Shown here piece by piece: positions 6,954 through 16,552 of a stretch of 63,612 bases of DNA. The notes below the pieces were generated by a model. It did no database searches. It had not been told where the DNA came from and saw only the letters and a list, made by a program, of their open reading frames with translations. The stretch lies in NCBI RefSeq assembly GCF_014205835.1, contig NZ_JACHCQ010000036.1, positions 1-63,612 of the forward strand, in the 5' to 3' direction. Position 1 is the stretch's first letter; every line of letters starts with the position of its first letter. The stretch comes from Pedobacter sp. AK013 (GTDB lineage Bacteria; Bacteroidota; Bacteroidia; Sphingobacteriales; Sphingobacteriaceae). Position numbers and translations under genes: made by a program.

Positions 6954-9152
6954 CTACCGAACCGTAATTTTCAGTTTTTGAGAAATATGACTTGATGAGT
7001 TGCCTAACTGCAGTATAAAATCACCTGCCTCAACATTCCAGTTCTTTTTAGTTTCATCGTAGAAGGCCAGATCTGCTACTTTTAACCGAACTTCAACTGT
7101 TTTGGTCTCTCCAGGCTTCAAAAAAACTTTCTCAAAGGCTTTAAGTTCCTTTACAGGCCGTGTTACGGTACATACAGGATCGTGCACATACAATTGAACA
7201 ACTTCGGCACCATATTTTGCACCGGTATTTTTTACAGTAAATGAAATTCGTACTGTATCGCTTTTGCTGTATAATTTTTTATCTGACGATAACGGCCCTA
7301 AATCAAAACTGGTATAGGAAAGACCATATCCGAATGAAAATTGGGGCGATATTTTTTTGGTATCAAACCAGCGGTACCCTACCAGAATATCCTCTTTATA
7401 GAACTGGTTGATGCTATCACCAGGGTAGGAAATTTTACCATAAAAATGTGCTGCATTATCTTCCAATTTTTTAGGAAAAGAGAACGGCAGTTTGCCAGAA
7501 GGATTTACTTCACCCGAAATCACATCTGCCAGCGCATTTCCAGCTTCAGAGCCAAGATACCATCCCTGCATAATGGCCGGCACCTTGTTTATCCAGGGCA
7601 TTGACACTGCATTGCCACTAAGCAATACGACGGCAGTGTTTTTATTTGCTTTAAATAAAGCATCAATCAATTTATCCTGACCGAAAGGAAGGCTGAAAGA
7701 TTTTCGGTCACCACCTTCACAGTCCTGAAAGTGGTTTTTGTTTAGTCCACCAATAAAAAAGACAATATCAGCTTGCTTTGCCACCTCAACGGCTGCATTA
7801 ATCAAGGAATCGGCATTTAATTTCGATGGCTCTTCACGTCCATATAATGCAGGCCCTGAAGCATAGCCTAAACTGTATGTAATATGATCTTTTCCATATT
7901 TAGCGATCAATCCATCCAGTGGCGATTTTTCATAAGCCACCTTGAGTGATGATGACCCTCCACCGATGACCAGGCTTCGGTCAGCATTTTCTCCGATGAC
8001 TGCAATTTTTTTGAATTTTCCGCTTGGAACAGGGAAAAACTTATTTTCATTCTTTAAAAGTACAATTCCTTCCTGAGCGATTTTACGGGCTGCCTCACTA
8101 TGTTCTGGAGAAACGAAACGACCAAAAGGCCTGTTTTGGCTCATTGTGGTGCGAAAAATCAGTCTAAGTATGCGGCGTGCTTTATCATCGAGCAAAGTGA
8201 TATCATATTTCCCTTCTTTAATCCCTTTTAGGAAGGGATTAGCCAGATAATATGATGAGTAGGGAAACTTGCCCTTGGTGGTTAAACCATCGGTATAGGT
8301 ACCCATTTCCAGGTCGAGCCCATTGTTAACAGCTTCGTCGGTATTATGAACGCCACCCCAATCGCTAATTACAACCCCATCAAATGCCCAATCTTTCTTT
8401 AAAATTTTGTTTAGGAGTAGGTCGTTATGGCAACAATGCTGGCCTCTAAACTGGTTATACGAACCCATTATAGACCATGCCTTGGCTTCCTGCACAGCGG
8501 CCTTGAAAGCTGGCAGATAAATTTCATTTAGTGCACGGTCGCTTAAATCAACATTGATGTGGCCACGCCACTCCTCTTGATTGTTTAGCGCAAAATGTTT
8601 TACACAGGCCGCCACTCCGTTAGACTGAACGCCCTGAATGTAAGGAATCACCATTCGGGAACTGAGGTAGGGATCTTCTCCCATGTATTCAAAATTACGC
8701 CCGTTTAACGGGGTACGGTAAATATTTACACCAGGTCCTAACAGTACCGTTTTATTTCGATAACGGGCTTCCTCTCCGATTGATTGGCCATAAAGCAAAG
8801 ATAATTTAGGATTAAAGGAAGCCGCCAGACAGGTAAGTGCCGGAAACGCGGTACAAGAATCATTTGTCCAGCCTGCTCCTCCCCATTCATCCCATAAAAC
8901 TTCCTCACGGATTCCATGAGGTCCATCGTCGGTCCAAACTTCAGGTATGCCCAGGCGGGGTACACCTTTTGAACTGAATTTTGATTGTGCATAACAGAGA
9001 GACACTTTCTCTTCGGTAGTCATTAGCGAAAGTGCATTTTCAACCCGCCTCTCAATCGGTTGGCTCAAATCAAGATAAACTGGCTGTTTTTGCTGCGCGC
9101 GCGCCAATAAAGAAGTGCATATAACTGTTATCGTTAATAATATTGATTTCAT
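6954..9152 (-). CDS. GH3 beta-glycosidase (beta-glucosidase type)
   Basis: This 732-residue periplasmic enzyme has a signal peptide (cleavage after LLARA). The GH3 N-terminal barrel carries the nucleophile motif GVVISDWGG, with Asp near residue 264. The GH3 C-terminal domain begins near residue 360, and a fibronectin III-like domain lies at the end. GH3 enzymes remove terminal beta-glucose or beta-xylose by a retaining mechanism. In this locus it most likely splits the glucan core left after side-chain removal, or removes beta-xylosyl ends. It follows the GH31 gene by about 30 bases on the same strand, so the two are almost certainly co-transcribed. The length is normal for the family. Confidence 0.88.
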   Translation of the reverse strand: MKSILLTITVICTSLLARAQQKQPVYLDLSQPIERRVENALSLMTTEEKVSLCYAQSKFSSKGVPRLGIPEVWTDDGPHGIREEVLWDEWGGAGWTNDSCTAFPALTCLAASFNPKLSLLYGQSIGEEARYRNKTVLLGPGVNIYRTPLNGRNFEYMGEDPYLSSRMVIPYIQGVQSNGVAACVKHFALNNQEEWRGHINVDLSDRALNEIYLPAFKAAVQEAKAWSIMGSYNQFRGQHCCHNDLLLNKILKKDWAFDGVVISDWGGVHNTDEAVNNGLDLEMGTYTDGLTTKGKFPYSSYYLANPFLKGIKEGKYDITLLDDKARRILRLIFRTTMSQNRPFGRFVSPEHSEAARKIAQEGIVLLKNENKFFPVPSGKFKKIAVIGENADRSLVIGGGSSSLKVAYEKSPLDGLIAKYGKDHITYSLGYASGPALYGREEPSKLNADSLINAAVEVAKQADIVFFIGGLNKNHFQDCEGGDRKSFSLPFGQDKLIDALFKANKNTAVVLLSGNAVSMPWINKVPAIMQGWYLGSEAGNALADVISGEVNPSGKLPFSFPKKLEDNAAHFYGKISYPGDSINQFYKEDILVGYRWFDTKKISPQFSFGYGLSYTSFDLGPLSSDKKLYSKSDTVRISFTVKNTGAKYGAEVVQLYVHDPVCTVTRPVKELKAFEKVFLKPGETKTVEVRLKVADLAFYDETKKNWNVEAGDFILQLGNSSSHISQKLKITVR

Positions 9153-9184
9153 TAATTGTGTGTATGTATTTGCGATAAAATCTA

Positions 9185-12001
9185 TTAAAGTTTTACTATT
9201 GTTTTGGTACCATCATAACGAATGATCTTCGGTGCTGCATTTGTTTTTCCGATAACAACTACCCGGAAAGTCCTGTTGCTTAGCATACCTTGGAAATTAC
9301 CTTTACGTTTATTGATTATCAGGATGTCTTTATCGTTTGAATATTCAAAATCGATGGTAGAAAAAGCGCCCTTTTCGTAATTATAGTTATTACCTTCATC
9401 TTCGTATAAACTAAATGCTCCATTCTTGCCTTTATAAACGCGAATTTCTATATTATCAGGTTTCTTTTCCGAACTATACTGCATTACCTCTCCAACAGGC
9501 AAAATAGTACCAGCAGGAACAAATAATGGGATGCGCTCAAGTGGGGCTTCAACATTTAACTTCTGGCCACCTTCAATCTGTTTGTGGGTATAGAAATCAT
9601 ACCATTTGGTTCCCGAAGGGAAATAAACTTCCCGGTTACGCGCTTTGTAACTATAAACCGGGCATACCATTAAGCCTGAACCTAAAAGAAACTGGTCGCT
9701 CACCCCGTAGGTTTTCTGATCGGCAGTATAATCCATTGCAAGCGATCTCATTAGGGTATAATCTTTATGGTATGCCATTCCGGCCAAAGCATAGATGTAG
9801 GGCATTAAGCGGTAGCGTAGTTCATCGTAATAAACCAAACTTTTGTAAACAGGATGACCTTCTGGGGCCAGATTATAAATTTCGCGGTAAGGGAACTGGC
9901 CATGGCTCCGGAAAAGCGGGCTGAATGCCCCAAACTGAAACCAGCGTAAGTTCAGTTCACGCCATTCTTTTAAATCAGCGTTTTCATTACCTGTTGCATC
10001 AAAAGCATTCTGGCCGTCAACATAGCGTTTTTCGACACAAAAGCCGCCAATATCCATTGTCCAGAACGGAATACCTGACATGGCAAAGTTTAGACCAGCA
10101 GGGATCTGTGCTTTAAGGTCTTCCCATCTTGATGCAATATCGCCGCTCCAGGTAGCGGTAGAATACCTTTGTAAACCTGCAAAGCCAGATCGCGTTAGCA
10201 GAAATACCCGCTTGTTATTATCCGCTTCGCGCTGGCCGTTATAAATGGCATTGGCGTTCATCAGGGCATAGGCATTAAAATATTTTGTAGAAGAGCCCAG
10301 TGCTGTAGGACCGCACAATTTTTTACGGTACTCCATATCGGTACAATCGCGAATGTTAGGTTCAGAAGCATCCATCCACCAGGCATCGAAACCCTTTACG
10401 TATAGGTTATCTTTCATCTGTTTCCAAAACAATTTTTGCGCATCGGGGTTATAGGCATCATAGAAAGAGCCAACATAACCCTTGCCTATCCAATCGCGTA
10501 TACTATCCTGTACCGCCTGCATGTACATCCATCCCTTATCACTAAACTGTTTAAAATGTGCTGTTGTGGTATAGAATTTAGGCCATACAGAAATCATAAT
10601 ATTGGCATTTTCCTTATGCACTGAATCTACCATTCCTTTGGCATCTGGAAACCTTTTCAGGTCAAATTGATGGCTTCCCCATGCGTTTTCAGGCCAATAA
10701 CTCCAATCAAGCACAATATTGTCAAGCGGAATCTTCCGCTTCCGGTATTCGTTTACCACATTTAATAGCTCATCCTGAGTTTTATAGCGCTCACGGCTCT
10801 GCCAAAAACCCATTGCCCATTTGGGCATAATGCTCGCCTTTCCGGTTAGTGTTCGGTAACCACTAATTACCTCATCCATGTTTTTACCAGAAACAAAATA
10901 ATAGTCCATCTTATCGCCCATTTCTGACCAAAAGGATATATTACCATTTTTCTCTATCGGAGATGAAGAAAGTGCTTTAAGGCCAATATAGGAAACACCT
11001 CCGTCTGGCTTCCACTCTAATCTTATTTTGGTACGTTTTCCTTTTGTTAGCGGGAAAGAAAACCTAAATGTGTTCGGATTCCACGAAGTTCTCCAACGCT
11101 CTGGCACTACCAATTTTCCATCTAACCATACTTTGGTATAACCAGCATAATAGAGACTGAATTTGTAAACATCGGTTTGGTTGGCAAGAATTTCTCCTTC
11201 CCAGGTTACAGAACCATTGTTAAAATTAAAATCTGCAGGAAATTTCTTAACAGTTGTCAGGTTTTCATAGTCGATTGCTGATTCCTGGCGTACAATAGTT
11301 GCACTGCCTTTGTTGGTATAGGTTGCGGTCAGCGTACCTTCCTTACCGTCTTTATTGAAAAGGCTAAACTGGTTCAGGTCTTGGTAATTTCTAGGATCGC
11401 CATATTTACTCTGCGAATAGTTGTCCCATAGAATGCCATATTTTTTTGTTGACATTATAAAAGGCACCGAAACTTTGGTATTGTACTGAAAAAGATCTTC
11501 GCTTTTATGTTTATAGTTAAAATCGTCAGACTGATGCTGCCCAAGGCCGTAAATAGCCTCGCCAGGCGTACCCGTAAAAACTTGCTGAAAGGTATAACCC
11601 TTATCATTTTCTACAGTTAAAGGGCTAAAGGTTCTTTTAGCCTCCTGGAGCAATACCTTTCCGGCCTGATCAGTGAAAGAAATCTTACCCGAAATGAGAG
11701 AAATTTTTACAGTAATATCTTTAGTAGACAGTTGTGCAAATGATGCAGTTTTTGTTACCTTAAAGGGAACTGTTGGTTTAAGCCCGGGTACCACACAAAG
11801 GCTGGTCACCTGGGGAATAGTATTATCGGGCGAAGCCTGTACCCGTATAATCTGGCTGTTCACAACATTTATTTCAATTGTCTTAGCTGCTCCTGTCTTT
11901 GGATGAACCTTTATACCATTCTGTAGTGTTTCAACAGTATCTACTGCAAGCAGTTTTGTTGTAACAAGCAACAATAGTATAAAAAAAGAGAATCGTCTCA
12001 T
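9185..12001 (-). CDS. GH31 alpha-xylosidase-like enzyme with PA14 insert
   Basis: This 938-residue protein has a signal peptide and a GH31 N-terminal beta-domain. A PA14 module is inserted at about residues 240-347 (YKFSLYYAGYTKVWLDGKLV), followed by the GH31 barrel with the nucleophile motif WWMDASEPN (Asp near 544). WMDASEP and a PA14 insert are features of GH31 alpha-xylosidases that act on xyloglucan oligosaccharides, such as Xyl31A-type enzymes; an alpha-glucosidase role cannot be excluded. The later motif DIGGF is also present. It lies just upstream of the GH3 gene in transcription order, and alpha-xylosidase followed by beta-glucosidase is the expected work order on xyloglucan. Confidence 0.88.
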   Translation of the reverse strand: MRRFSFFILLLLVTTKLLAVDTVETLQNGIKVHPKTGAAKTIEINVVNSQIIRVQASPDNTIPQVTSLCVVPGLKPTVPFKVTKTASFAQLSTKDITVKISLISGKISFTDQAGKVLLQEAKRTFSPLTVENDKGYTFQQVFTGTPGEAIYGLGQHQSDDFNYKHKSEDLFQYNTKVSVPFIMSTKKYGILWDNYSQSKYGDPRNYQDLNQFSLFNKDGKEGTLTATYTNKGSATIVRQESAIDYENLTTVKKFPADFNFNNGSVTWEGEILANQTDVYKFSLYYAGYTKVWLDGKLVVPERWRTSWNPNTFRFSFPLTKGKRTKIRLEWKPDGGVSYIGLKALSSSPIEKNGNISFWSEMGDKMDYYFVSGKNMDEVISGYRTLTGKASIMPKWAMGFWQSRERYKTQDELLNVVNEYRKRKIPLDNIVLDWSYWPENAWGSHQFDLKRFPDAKGMVDSVHKENANIMISVWPKFYTTTAHFKQFSDKGWMYMQAVQDSIRDWIGKGYVGSFYDAYNPDAQKLFWKQMKDNLYVKGFDAWWMDASEPNIRDCTDMEYRKKLCGPTALGSSTKYFNAYALMNANAIYNGQREADNNKRVFLLTRSGFAGLQRYSTATWSGDIASRWEDLKAQIPAGLNFAMSGIPFWTMDIGGFCVEKRYVDGQNAFDATGNENADLKEWRELNLRWFQFGAFSPLFRSHGQFPYREIYNLAPEGHPVYKSLVYYDELRYRLMPYIYALAGMAYHKDYTLMRSLAMDYTADQKTYGVSDQFLLGSGLMVCPVYSYKARNREVYFPSGTKWYDFYTHKQIEGGQKLNVEAPLERIPLFVPAGTILPVGEVMQYSSEKKPDNIEIRVYKGKNGAFSLYEDEGNNYNYEKGAFSTIDFEYSNDKDILIINKRKGNFQGMLSNRTFRVVVIGKTNAAPKIIRYDGTKTIVKL

Positions 12002-12054
12002 AAAAGGGATAATGTATTAAATGGTTAGAATAATGTTGTTTGATTTTTATTTTT

Positions 12055-12062
12055 CAAACATA
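12055..12062 (-). promoter_or_regulatory. Possible -7 element of the GH31-GH3 operon
   Basis: On the minus strand TATGTTTG matches the Bacteroidota -7 consensus TAnnTTTG, about 55 bases upstream of the GH31 start. I see no convincing -33 TTTG at the usual distance, so this is a weak call. Confidence 0.3.
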
Positions 12063-12210
12063 CAATACCTCATTTTGGACGCAGAGCAGTAATGTTAAAT
12101 ATGTAAGTAGAAATGTTAACAGAATGCATCCTTAAAACATTTTAGCCCTTTAAATCATGCTAGATGAGCAATTCAATTTGTTTATTGTTTTGTAGTAAAA
12201 GAATATATTT

Positions 12211-12247
12211 AAAAAAGGAATTTGTTTTTAACTCAAATTCCTTTTTT
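12211..12247. terminator. Terminator overlapping the HTCS stop codon
   Basis: AAAAAAGGAATTTG and CAAATTCCTTTTTT form a perfect 14-base stem with a 9-base loop. On the minus strand it ends in a T run, as a rho-independent terminator should. The TAA stop of the HTCS gene sits in the loop, so the 3' arm follows the stop and the 5' arm encodes the last residues. Confidence 0.75.
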
Positions 12248-15200
12248 CTGCTATATATTCTGAAGGGAGTACATTGTATTTTGCCTTAAATGCTTTTGCA
12301 AAATAATTTGGCGTACTAAAACCAACCATGTAACATATTTCGGATATGGTTTTAGTACTTTTTTCCAGTAAAACTGCCGCTTTTTCGAGTTTAACGGACC
12401 TGATATAATCAACAGGGGTTTTACCGGTAACCCTCAGGCATTTTTTGTAGAGAGATACTCTGCTCATTGCCATATGGCTACTCAGATCTTCAACAGATAA
12501 CTGCGAATTATGGAGGTTCTCTTCAATATATAACAATGCGGTATTTAGGAATTTCACATCGTCTGATTCGATTTCTATTTCTGGTGACGACATGCTGACA
12601 TGTCTGGAATAAGTTTTTTTAAAGGTTTGATGCAGCGTGAGAAGGTTTTTGATCTTTGAGTGTAAAATTTCGAAGTTGAAAGGCTTGGTCATGTAATCGT
12701 TTGCCCCGGTTTCTAATCCTTTCAATTGTTCCTCCTCGGCTGTTAAAGCCGTTAACAGAATAATTGGGATATGTTTTGTCCGCTCATCTGATTTTAATTT
12801 CGCGCAAAGTTCTGTACCACTCATTTCTGGCATACTGATGTCCGAAACAATCAAATGCGGGTGCAATGCTAGTGCTTTTTGCCAGCCTTCCCTCCCATTT
12901 GAGGCCTCTACTATCTTGTAATAGGTACTCAGGTTATCTTTAAGGTAAAATCTAAAATCTTCGTTATCTTCTACCAACAAAATCACCGGGGCATTTTTTG
13001 TCAACCCAGATTTATCTGCCGGCCCTTTTACTGCTTCCTTATCATCGGTATCATGTGGAATCGGCAATTCTTCCGTTGCACTGTCATGAACCGGCTGTTC
13101 TTCTACAACCGGCGATAACAGGAGCTGAAGCGTAAAACAGGTACCCTGACCAGGCTCACTTTCTACGGTTATTTCACCACCCTGCATTTTCACAAATTCT
13201 TTGGTAATGGAAAGGCCAATCCCTGATCCCTGATTAAGAATGGATGCAGAGGTTTCATGCTGAAAAAAGCGATCAAAAATTTGCGCTTGTTTTTCTGCCG
13301 GAATACCTATTCCAGAATCCTGTATCTTCAATTCCAACAGGATTTTACCATCTTCAGTTTTATTTAACCGCTTATGCAGCATAACCTCTACTTTTCCACC
13401 AGCCGGAGTAAACTTAAATGCATTGGAGAGCAAATTAAACACGATGCGTTCTACTTTATCCTGATCAAAATAAGCATACAAACTTTCGATCGGACTAGCA
13501 AAAGTTAGTTTTATCTGCTTACGTTCGGCCAGGTCATAAAAAGAATCTGTAGCATCCTTAATAAAAGACACCACTTCACCCTCAGTATTGTTTAACCGCA
13601 GTTCCTGTTCCTCCATTTTACGAAAATCGAGCAGCTGATTTACTAGGTTTAATAAACGCCTTGCATTTCTTTTAATCATTGCCAACTGCCCGTAACGCTC
13701 ATTTTCTTTTGCGGCAATTAATAGTTTATCAACCGGGGCAAGAATTAAGGAAATTGGTGTCCTAAATTCATGACTTAGGTTGGTTAAAAATTTGATCTTT
13801 AATAAATCAAGTTCCCGTAATCTTTCTGCTTCTTTACGGTCTTGCTCCCGCAGTTGCCGGGCTTCTGCCCTTTCTTGCTCCAAAGCAAACTCCCGCCTAA
13901 GTTTATTAATACCTCTTCTGCGTATATATAGTAGCACAAATCCTATCACCGCAAGGTACAAGACATATGCCCAGGTCGTTCTCCAGAAAGGAGGTGAAAC
14001 GGTGATATTTAGGTGCGACTCTGCTATAGGAGCAGAATCGTTTTCGTTAAAAGCCCTGACGTGAAGAATATAATTTCCTGGATCGAGATTGGTAAAGGTG
14101 GCCTTACGCAGTTCAGATGAAACGGTAAGCCAGCGTTTATCAAAACCTTCGAGGTTATATTTATAGATTATCTTATCTGGATTTAAATAATTGAGCAGCG
14201 CAAATTGGATTGAAAAGATATTTTCTTTATAGGTAAGATTTAAATTGCTGAGCGAGGTTATGGTTTCGGGTAAAACAACATGTCCGTTTATACGCTCGCC
14301 TACACGTACTTTATGGTAAAATACTTCCAGGTCGGTCATCACCAAGGCAGCAGAGACACTGCTGTTTTTGATTTCGCTGGCGCTGAATATATTAAACCCA
14401 CTTGGCCCTCCAAAAATCAGTTCGCCCGCTTTGGTTTTACCCGCAGCATTGATGTTAAACTGGGTACTTTCAAGCCCATCTGACTGACTGTATTTACTAT
14501 ACCTGAAATGGTAATTTTTTCCGTTATGACTAACAGAAATCTTGAAAAGACCTTTGCGTGAGCTATACCAGATATGGTGATGCTCATCCTCTAAGAGTTC
14601 GAACACCATATCTTCAGGGAGTCCGACGGCTTCATTCAGGTTTTTAAATGTACCCTTAACCGGATCGTATATACTTATTCCTTCTTTTGTGCCGATCCAC
14701 ATCCATCCGCGTGCATCCTGCAAAATAGAGTTTACATCGTTCTGTATCAAACTGTTGCTATCTGCAGGATTATTTTTCAGGTATTTGAAGGTAGCGCTTT
14801 TATGATCAAATATATTAACGCCCCCGGTGGTACCAATCCAGATATTTTTATTTCTGTCTTCGTACAAGCAGGAAACCACAAAAGAGTTTATTGTATTTTT
14901 AATATCAGGGTTAAAATGTTTAAATGTTCCGGTCTGCCGATCCAATAAGTTTAGCCCGCCGTTTAGAGTACCCACCCAAAGCCGGTTGTCAGAATCATTC
15001 AACAAAGCATAAACGCGATTATCTGATAGTTTTTCGGGGCCCGGACCAGACTTAAAATGCCTGAAATTTTTTCCATCAAAAGCATCAAGGCCTCCTAAAT
15101 AAGTGCCAATCCATAATACACCTTCATGGTCTATTTCGAGACTTACTACAATGTCGCTGCTTAAAGAATTATTATTATCGGGGTTATTGTGATAAGTGGT

Positions 15201-16400
15201 AATCTCGCCGGTTATTTTATTTAAACGCAATAAACCCTCTCCATTGGTACCTATCCATAAATTGTTATGGTTATCTTCTGCAAAACAATTAACATCTTTT
15301 TTTATTGGGTTTTTACCCACCAGATAAGGATTGGCCGGAAACTTGTAAACGCTTTTATGATAGAAACAAATTCCTTTTTTAAAGGTACCGATCCAGATGA
15401 TATTATTGTTATCCCTGTATAATGCTGAAATACTATTATCGCTTAAGCTTCGCGGATCGTTCTCTTTATTTAAAATATAGGTTAACTTTTTGGTCTTTTT
15501 ATCCAGGATATTTATTCCACCGTGATCGGTACCAATCCAAATATTTCCATCATCACCTTCAATTATGCGGCTTACATTTTTAGAAGTTAAACCTGTATGA
15601 TCTGGATTTTTCCTGAATAAATGAAAATTTCCGCTTGCCGCATTCAGGTAAAACAGGCCAAAAGGATTGGATCCACTAAAAATATAGATATCCCCGTCAG
15701 CATCACTACTAAAATTACACCAGCTTGACTGCCCTGCAAAATACTCATATACAGTATTATACCGGTTAGTTACCCGTTGTTGTTTTACATTAAACTTATC
15801 AATTATCCCGTTATAATAAACAACCCATAAATTCCCCTTTAAATCATCAATAAAATCACTTATCTGGGTATTCTTCAGTTCATTTATCTGCTCACCTTTC
15901 AAAGTATATTTTTTCGATGTACGGGTTTTAGAATCATAACAATAAATACCCTGGTTTTCGACGTTAAAATATAACTTTCCGCGACCATCTGTTTTTACCT
16001 CCCTAAGGTATCCGCCTGGAATTTTATACTTCGCAAAATGTTTTTGCTGAAAGCTTTCAAATTTTTCGCTTGCCGGGTCGTAAATACTGAAGCCCTGGTT
16101 TGATTTAATCCACAGCTCCCGCTCTGGCCCTTCAAATATGCCAATCACATACCCATTCGGTAAGCTTGAACTGTCTTTTGAATTGTGCCTGAAAATCTTA
16201 AAATCGTGCCCGTCGAATCTACTCAGCCCGGCCATTGTTCCAAACCACATAAAGCCCTTATGGTCTTTATATATTGCATTGGTTTGGTTATCTGATAAAC
16301 CATTGGTAATATCAATACGGGAAAAACGAAAAGTATCTTCTTGGGCATAGAGTAAATCACACCATACCAGTACACAGATCAGGGCTAAAAACCGAAACAT
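12228..16400 (-). CDS. Hybrid two-component system regulator (HTCS)
   Basis: This 1390-residue protein fuses sensor and response regulator. In order it has a signal peptide, two seven-bladed propellers of Reg_prop repeats (about 20-690, many GLWIGT-like strands), a Y_Y_Y domain (about 735-800) and a transmembrane helix (about 807-826). Then come HisKA with SHEFRTPIS (His near 879), an HATPase (about 980-1095), a receiver with SDISMPEMSG (Asp near 1186), and an AraC helix-turn-helix (about 1290-1389). HTCS proteins bind a specific oligosaccharide in the periplasm and activate the adjacent utilization locus. It sits between GH42 and GH31 and is the obvious master regulator here. A strong terminator isolates it from the genes downstream. 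Confidence 0.95.
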   Translation of the reverse strand: MFRFLALICVLVWCDLLYAQEDTFRFSRIDITNGLSDNQTNAIYKDHKGFMWFGTMAGLSRFDGHDFKIFRHNSKDSSSLPNGYVIGIFEGPERELWIKSNQGFSIYDPASEKFESFQQKHFAKYKIPGGYLREVKTDGRGKLYFNVENQGIYCYDSKTRTSKKYTLKGEQINELKNTQISDFIDDLKGNLWVVYYNGIIDKFNVKQQRVTNRYNTVYEYFAGQSSWCNFSSDADGDIYIFSGSNPFGLFYLNAASGNFHLFRKNPDHTGLTSKNVSRIIEGDDGNIWIGTDHGGINILDKKTKKLTYILNKENDPRSLSDNSISALYRDNNNIIWIGTFKKGICFYHKSVYKFPANPYLVGKNPIKKDVNCFAEDNHNNLWIGTNGEGLLRLNKITGEITTYHNNPDNNNSLSSDIVVSLEIDHEGVLWIGTYLGGLDAFDGKNFRHFKSGPGPEKLSDNRVYALLNDSDNRLWVGTLNGGLNLLDRQTGTFKHFNPDIKNTINSFVVSCLYEDRNKNIWIGTTGGVNIFDHKSATFKYLKNNPADSNSLIQNDVNSILQDARGWMWIGTKEGISIYDPVKGTFKNLNEAVGLPEDMVFELLEDEHHHIWYSSRKGLFKISVSHNGKNYHFRYSKYSQSDGLESTQFNINAAGKTKAGELIFGGPSGFNIFSASEIKNSSVSAALVMTDLEVFYHKVRVGERINGHVVLPETITSLSNLNLTYKENIFSIQFALLNYLNPDKIIYKYNLEGFDKRWLTVSSELRKATFTNLDPGNYILHVRAFNENDSAPIAESHLNITVSPPFWRTTWAYVLYLAVIGFVLLYIRRRGINKLRREFALEQERAEARQLREQDRKEAERLRELDLLKIKFLTNLSHEFRTPISLILAPVDKLLIAAKENERYGQLAMIKRNARRLLNLVNQLLDFRKMEEQELRLNNTEGEVVSFIKDATDSFYDLAERKQIKLTFASPIESLYAYFDQDKVERIVFNLLSNAFKFTPAGGKVEVMLHKRLNKTEDGKILLELKIQDSGIGIPAEKQAQIFDRFFQHETSASILNQGSGIGLSITKEFVKMQGGEITVESEPGQGTCFTLQLLLSPVVEEQPVHDSATEELPIPHDTDDKEAVKGPADKSGLTKNAPVILLVEDNEDFRFYLKDNLSTYYKIVEASNGREGWQKALALHPHLIVSDISMPEMSGTELCAKLKSDERTKHIPIILLTALTAEEEQLKGLETGANDYMTKPFNFEILHSKIKNLLTLHQTFKKTYSRHVSMSSPEIEIESDDVKFLNTALLYIEENLHNSQLSVEDLSSHMAMSRVSLYKKCLRVTGKTPVDYIRSVKLEKAAVLLEKSTKTISEICYMVGFSTPNYFAKAFKAKYNVLPSEYIAEKRNLS

Positions 16401-16478
16401 AATTTTTTATTAAATAACGGATGTATCCGTTCAGCGGAAATCACTAACTATCAAAAGGCAAAATTTATAATTGTTTGG

Positions 16479-16488
16479 TTAACGTTAA
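16479..16488. promoter_or_regulatory. Palindrome upstream of HTCS
   Basis: TTAACGTTAA lies about 80 bases upstream of the HTCS start. It is a short perfect palindrome in an AT-rich promoter region, so it is only a candidate site. Confidence 0.2.
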
Positions 16489-16552
16489 TATTGCTAATTT
16501 ACGATAAAATCTTGATATACGCCCAGCAATGCTCCAAGTTTATAGCTCATCT

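Noticed and set aside
9526..9924. 132-residue plus-strand frame inside the GH31 gene
   Set aside because: Antisense to the GH31 C-terminal half; no domain, signal or promoter.
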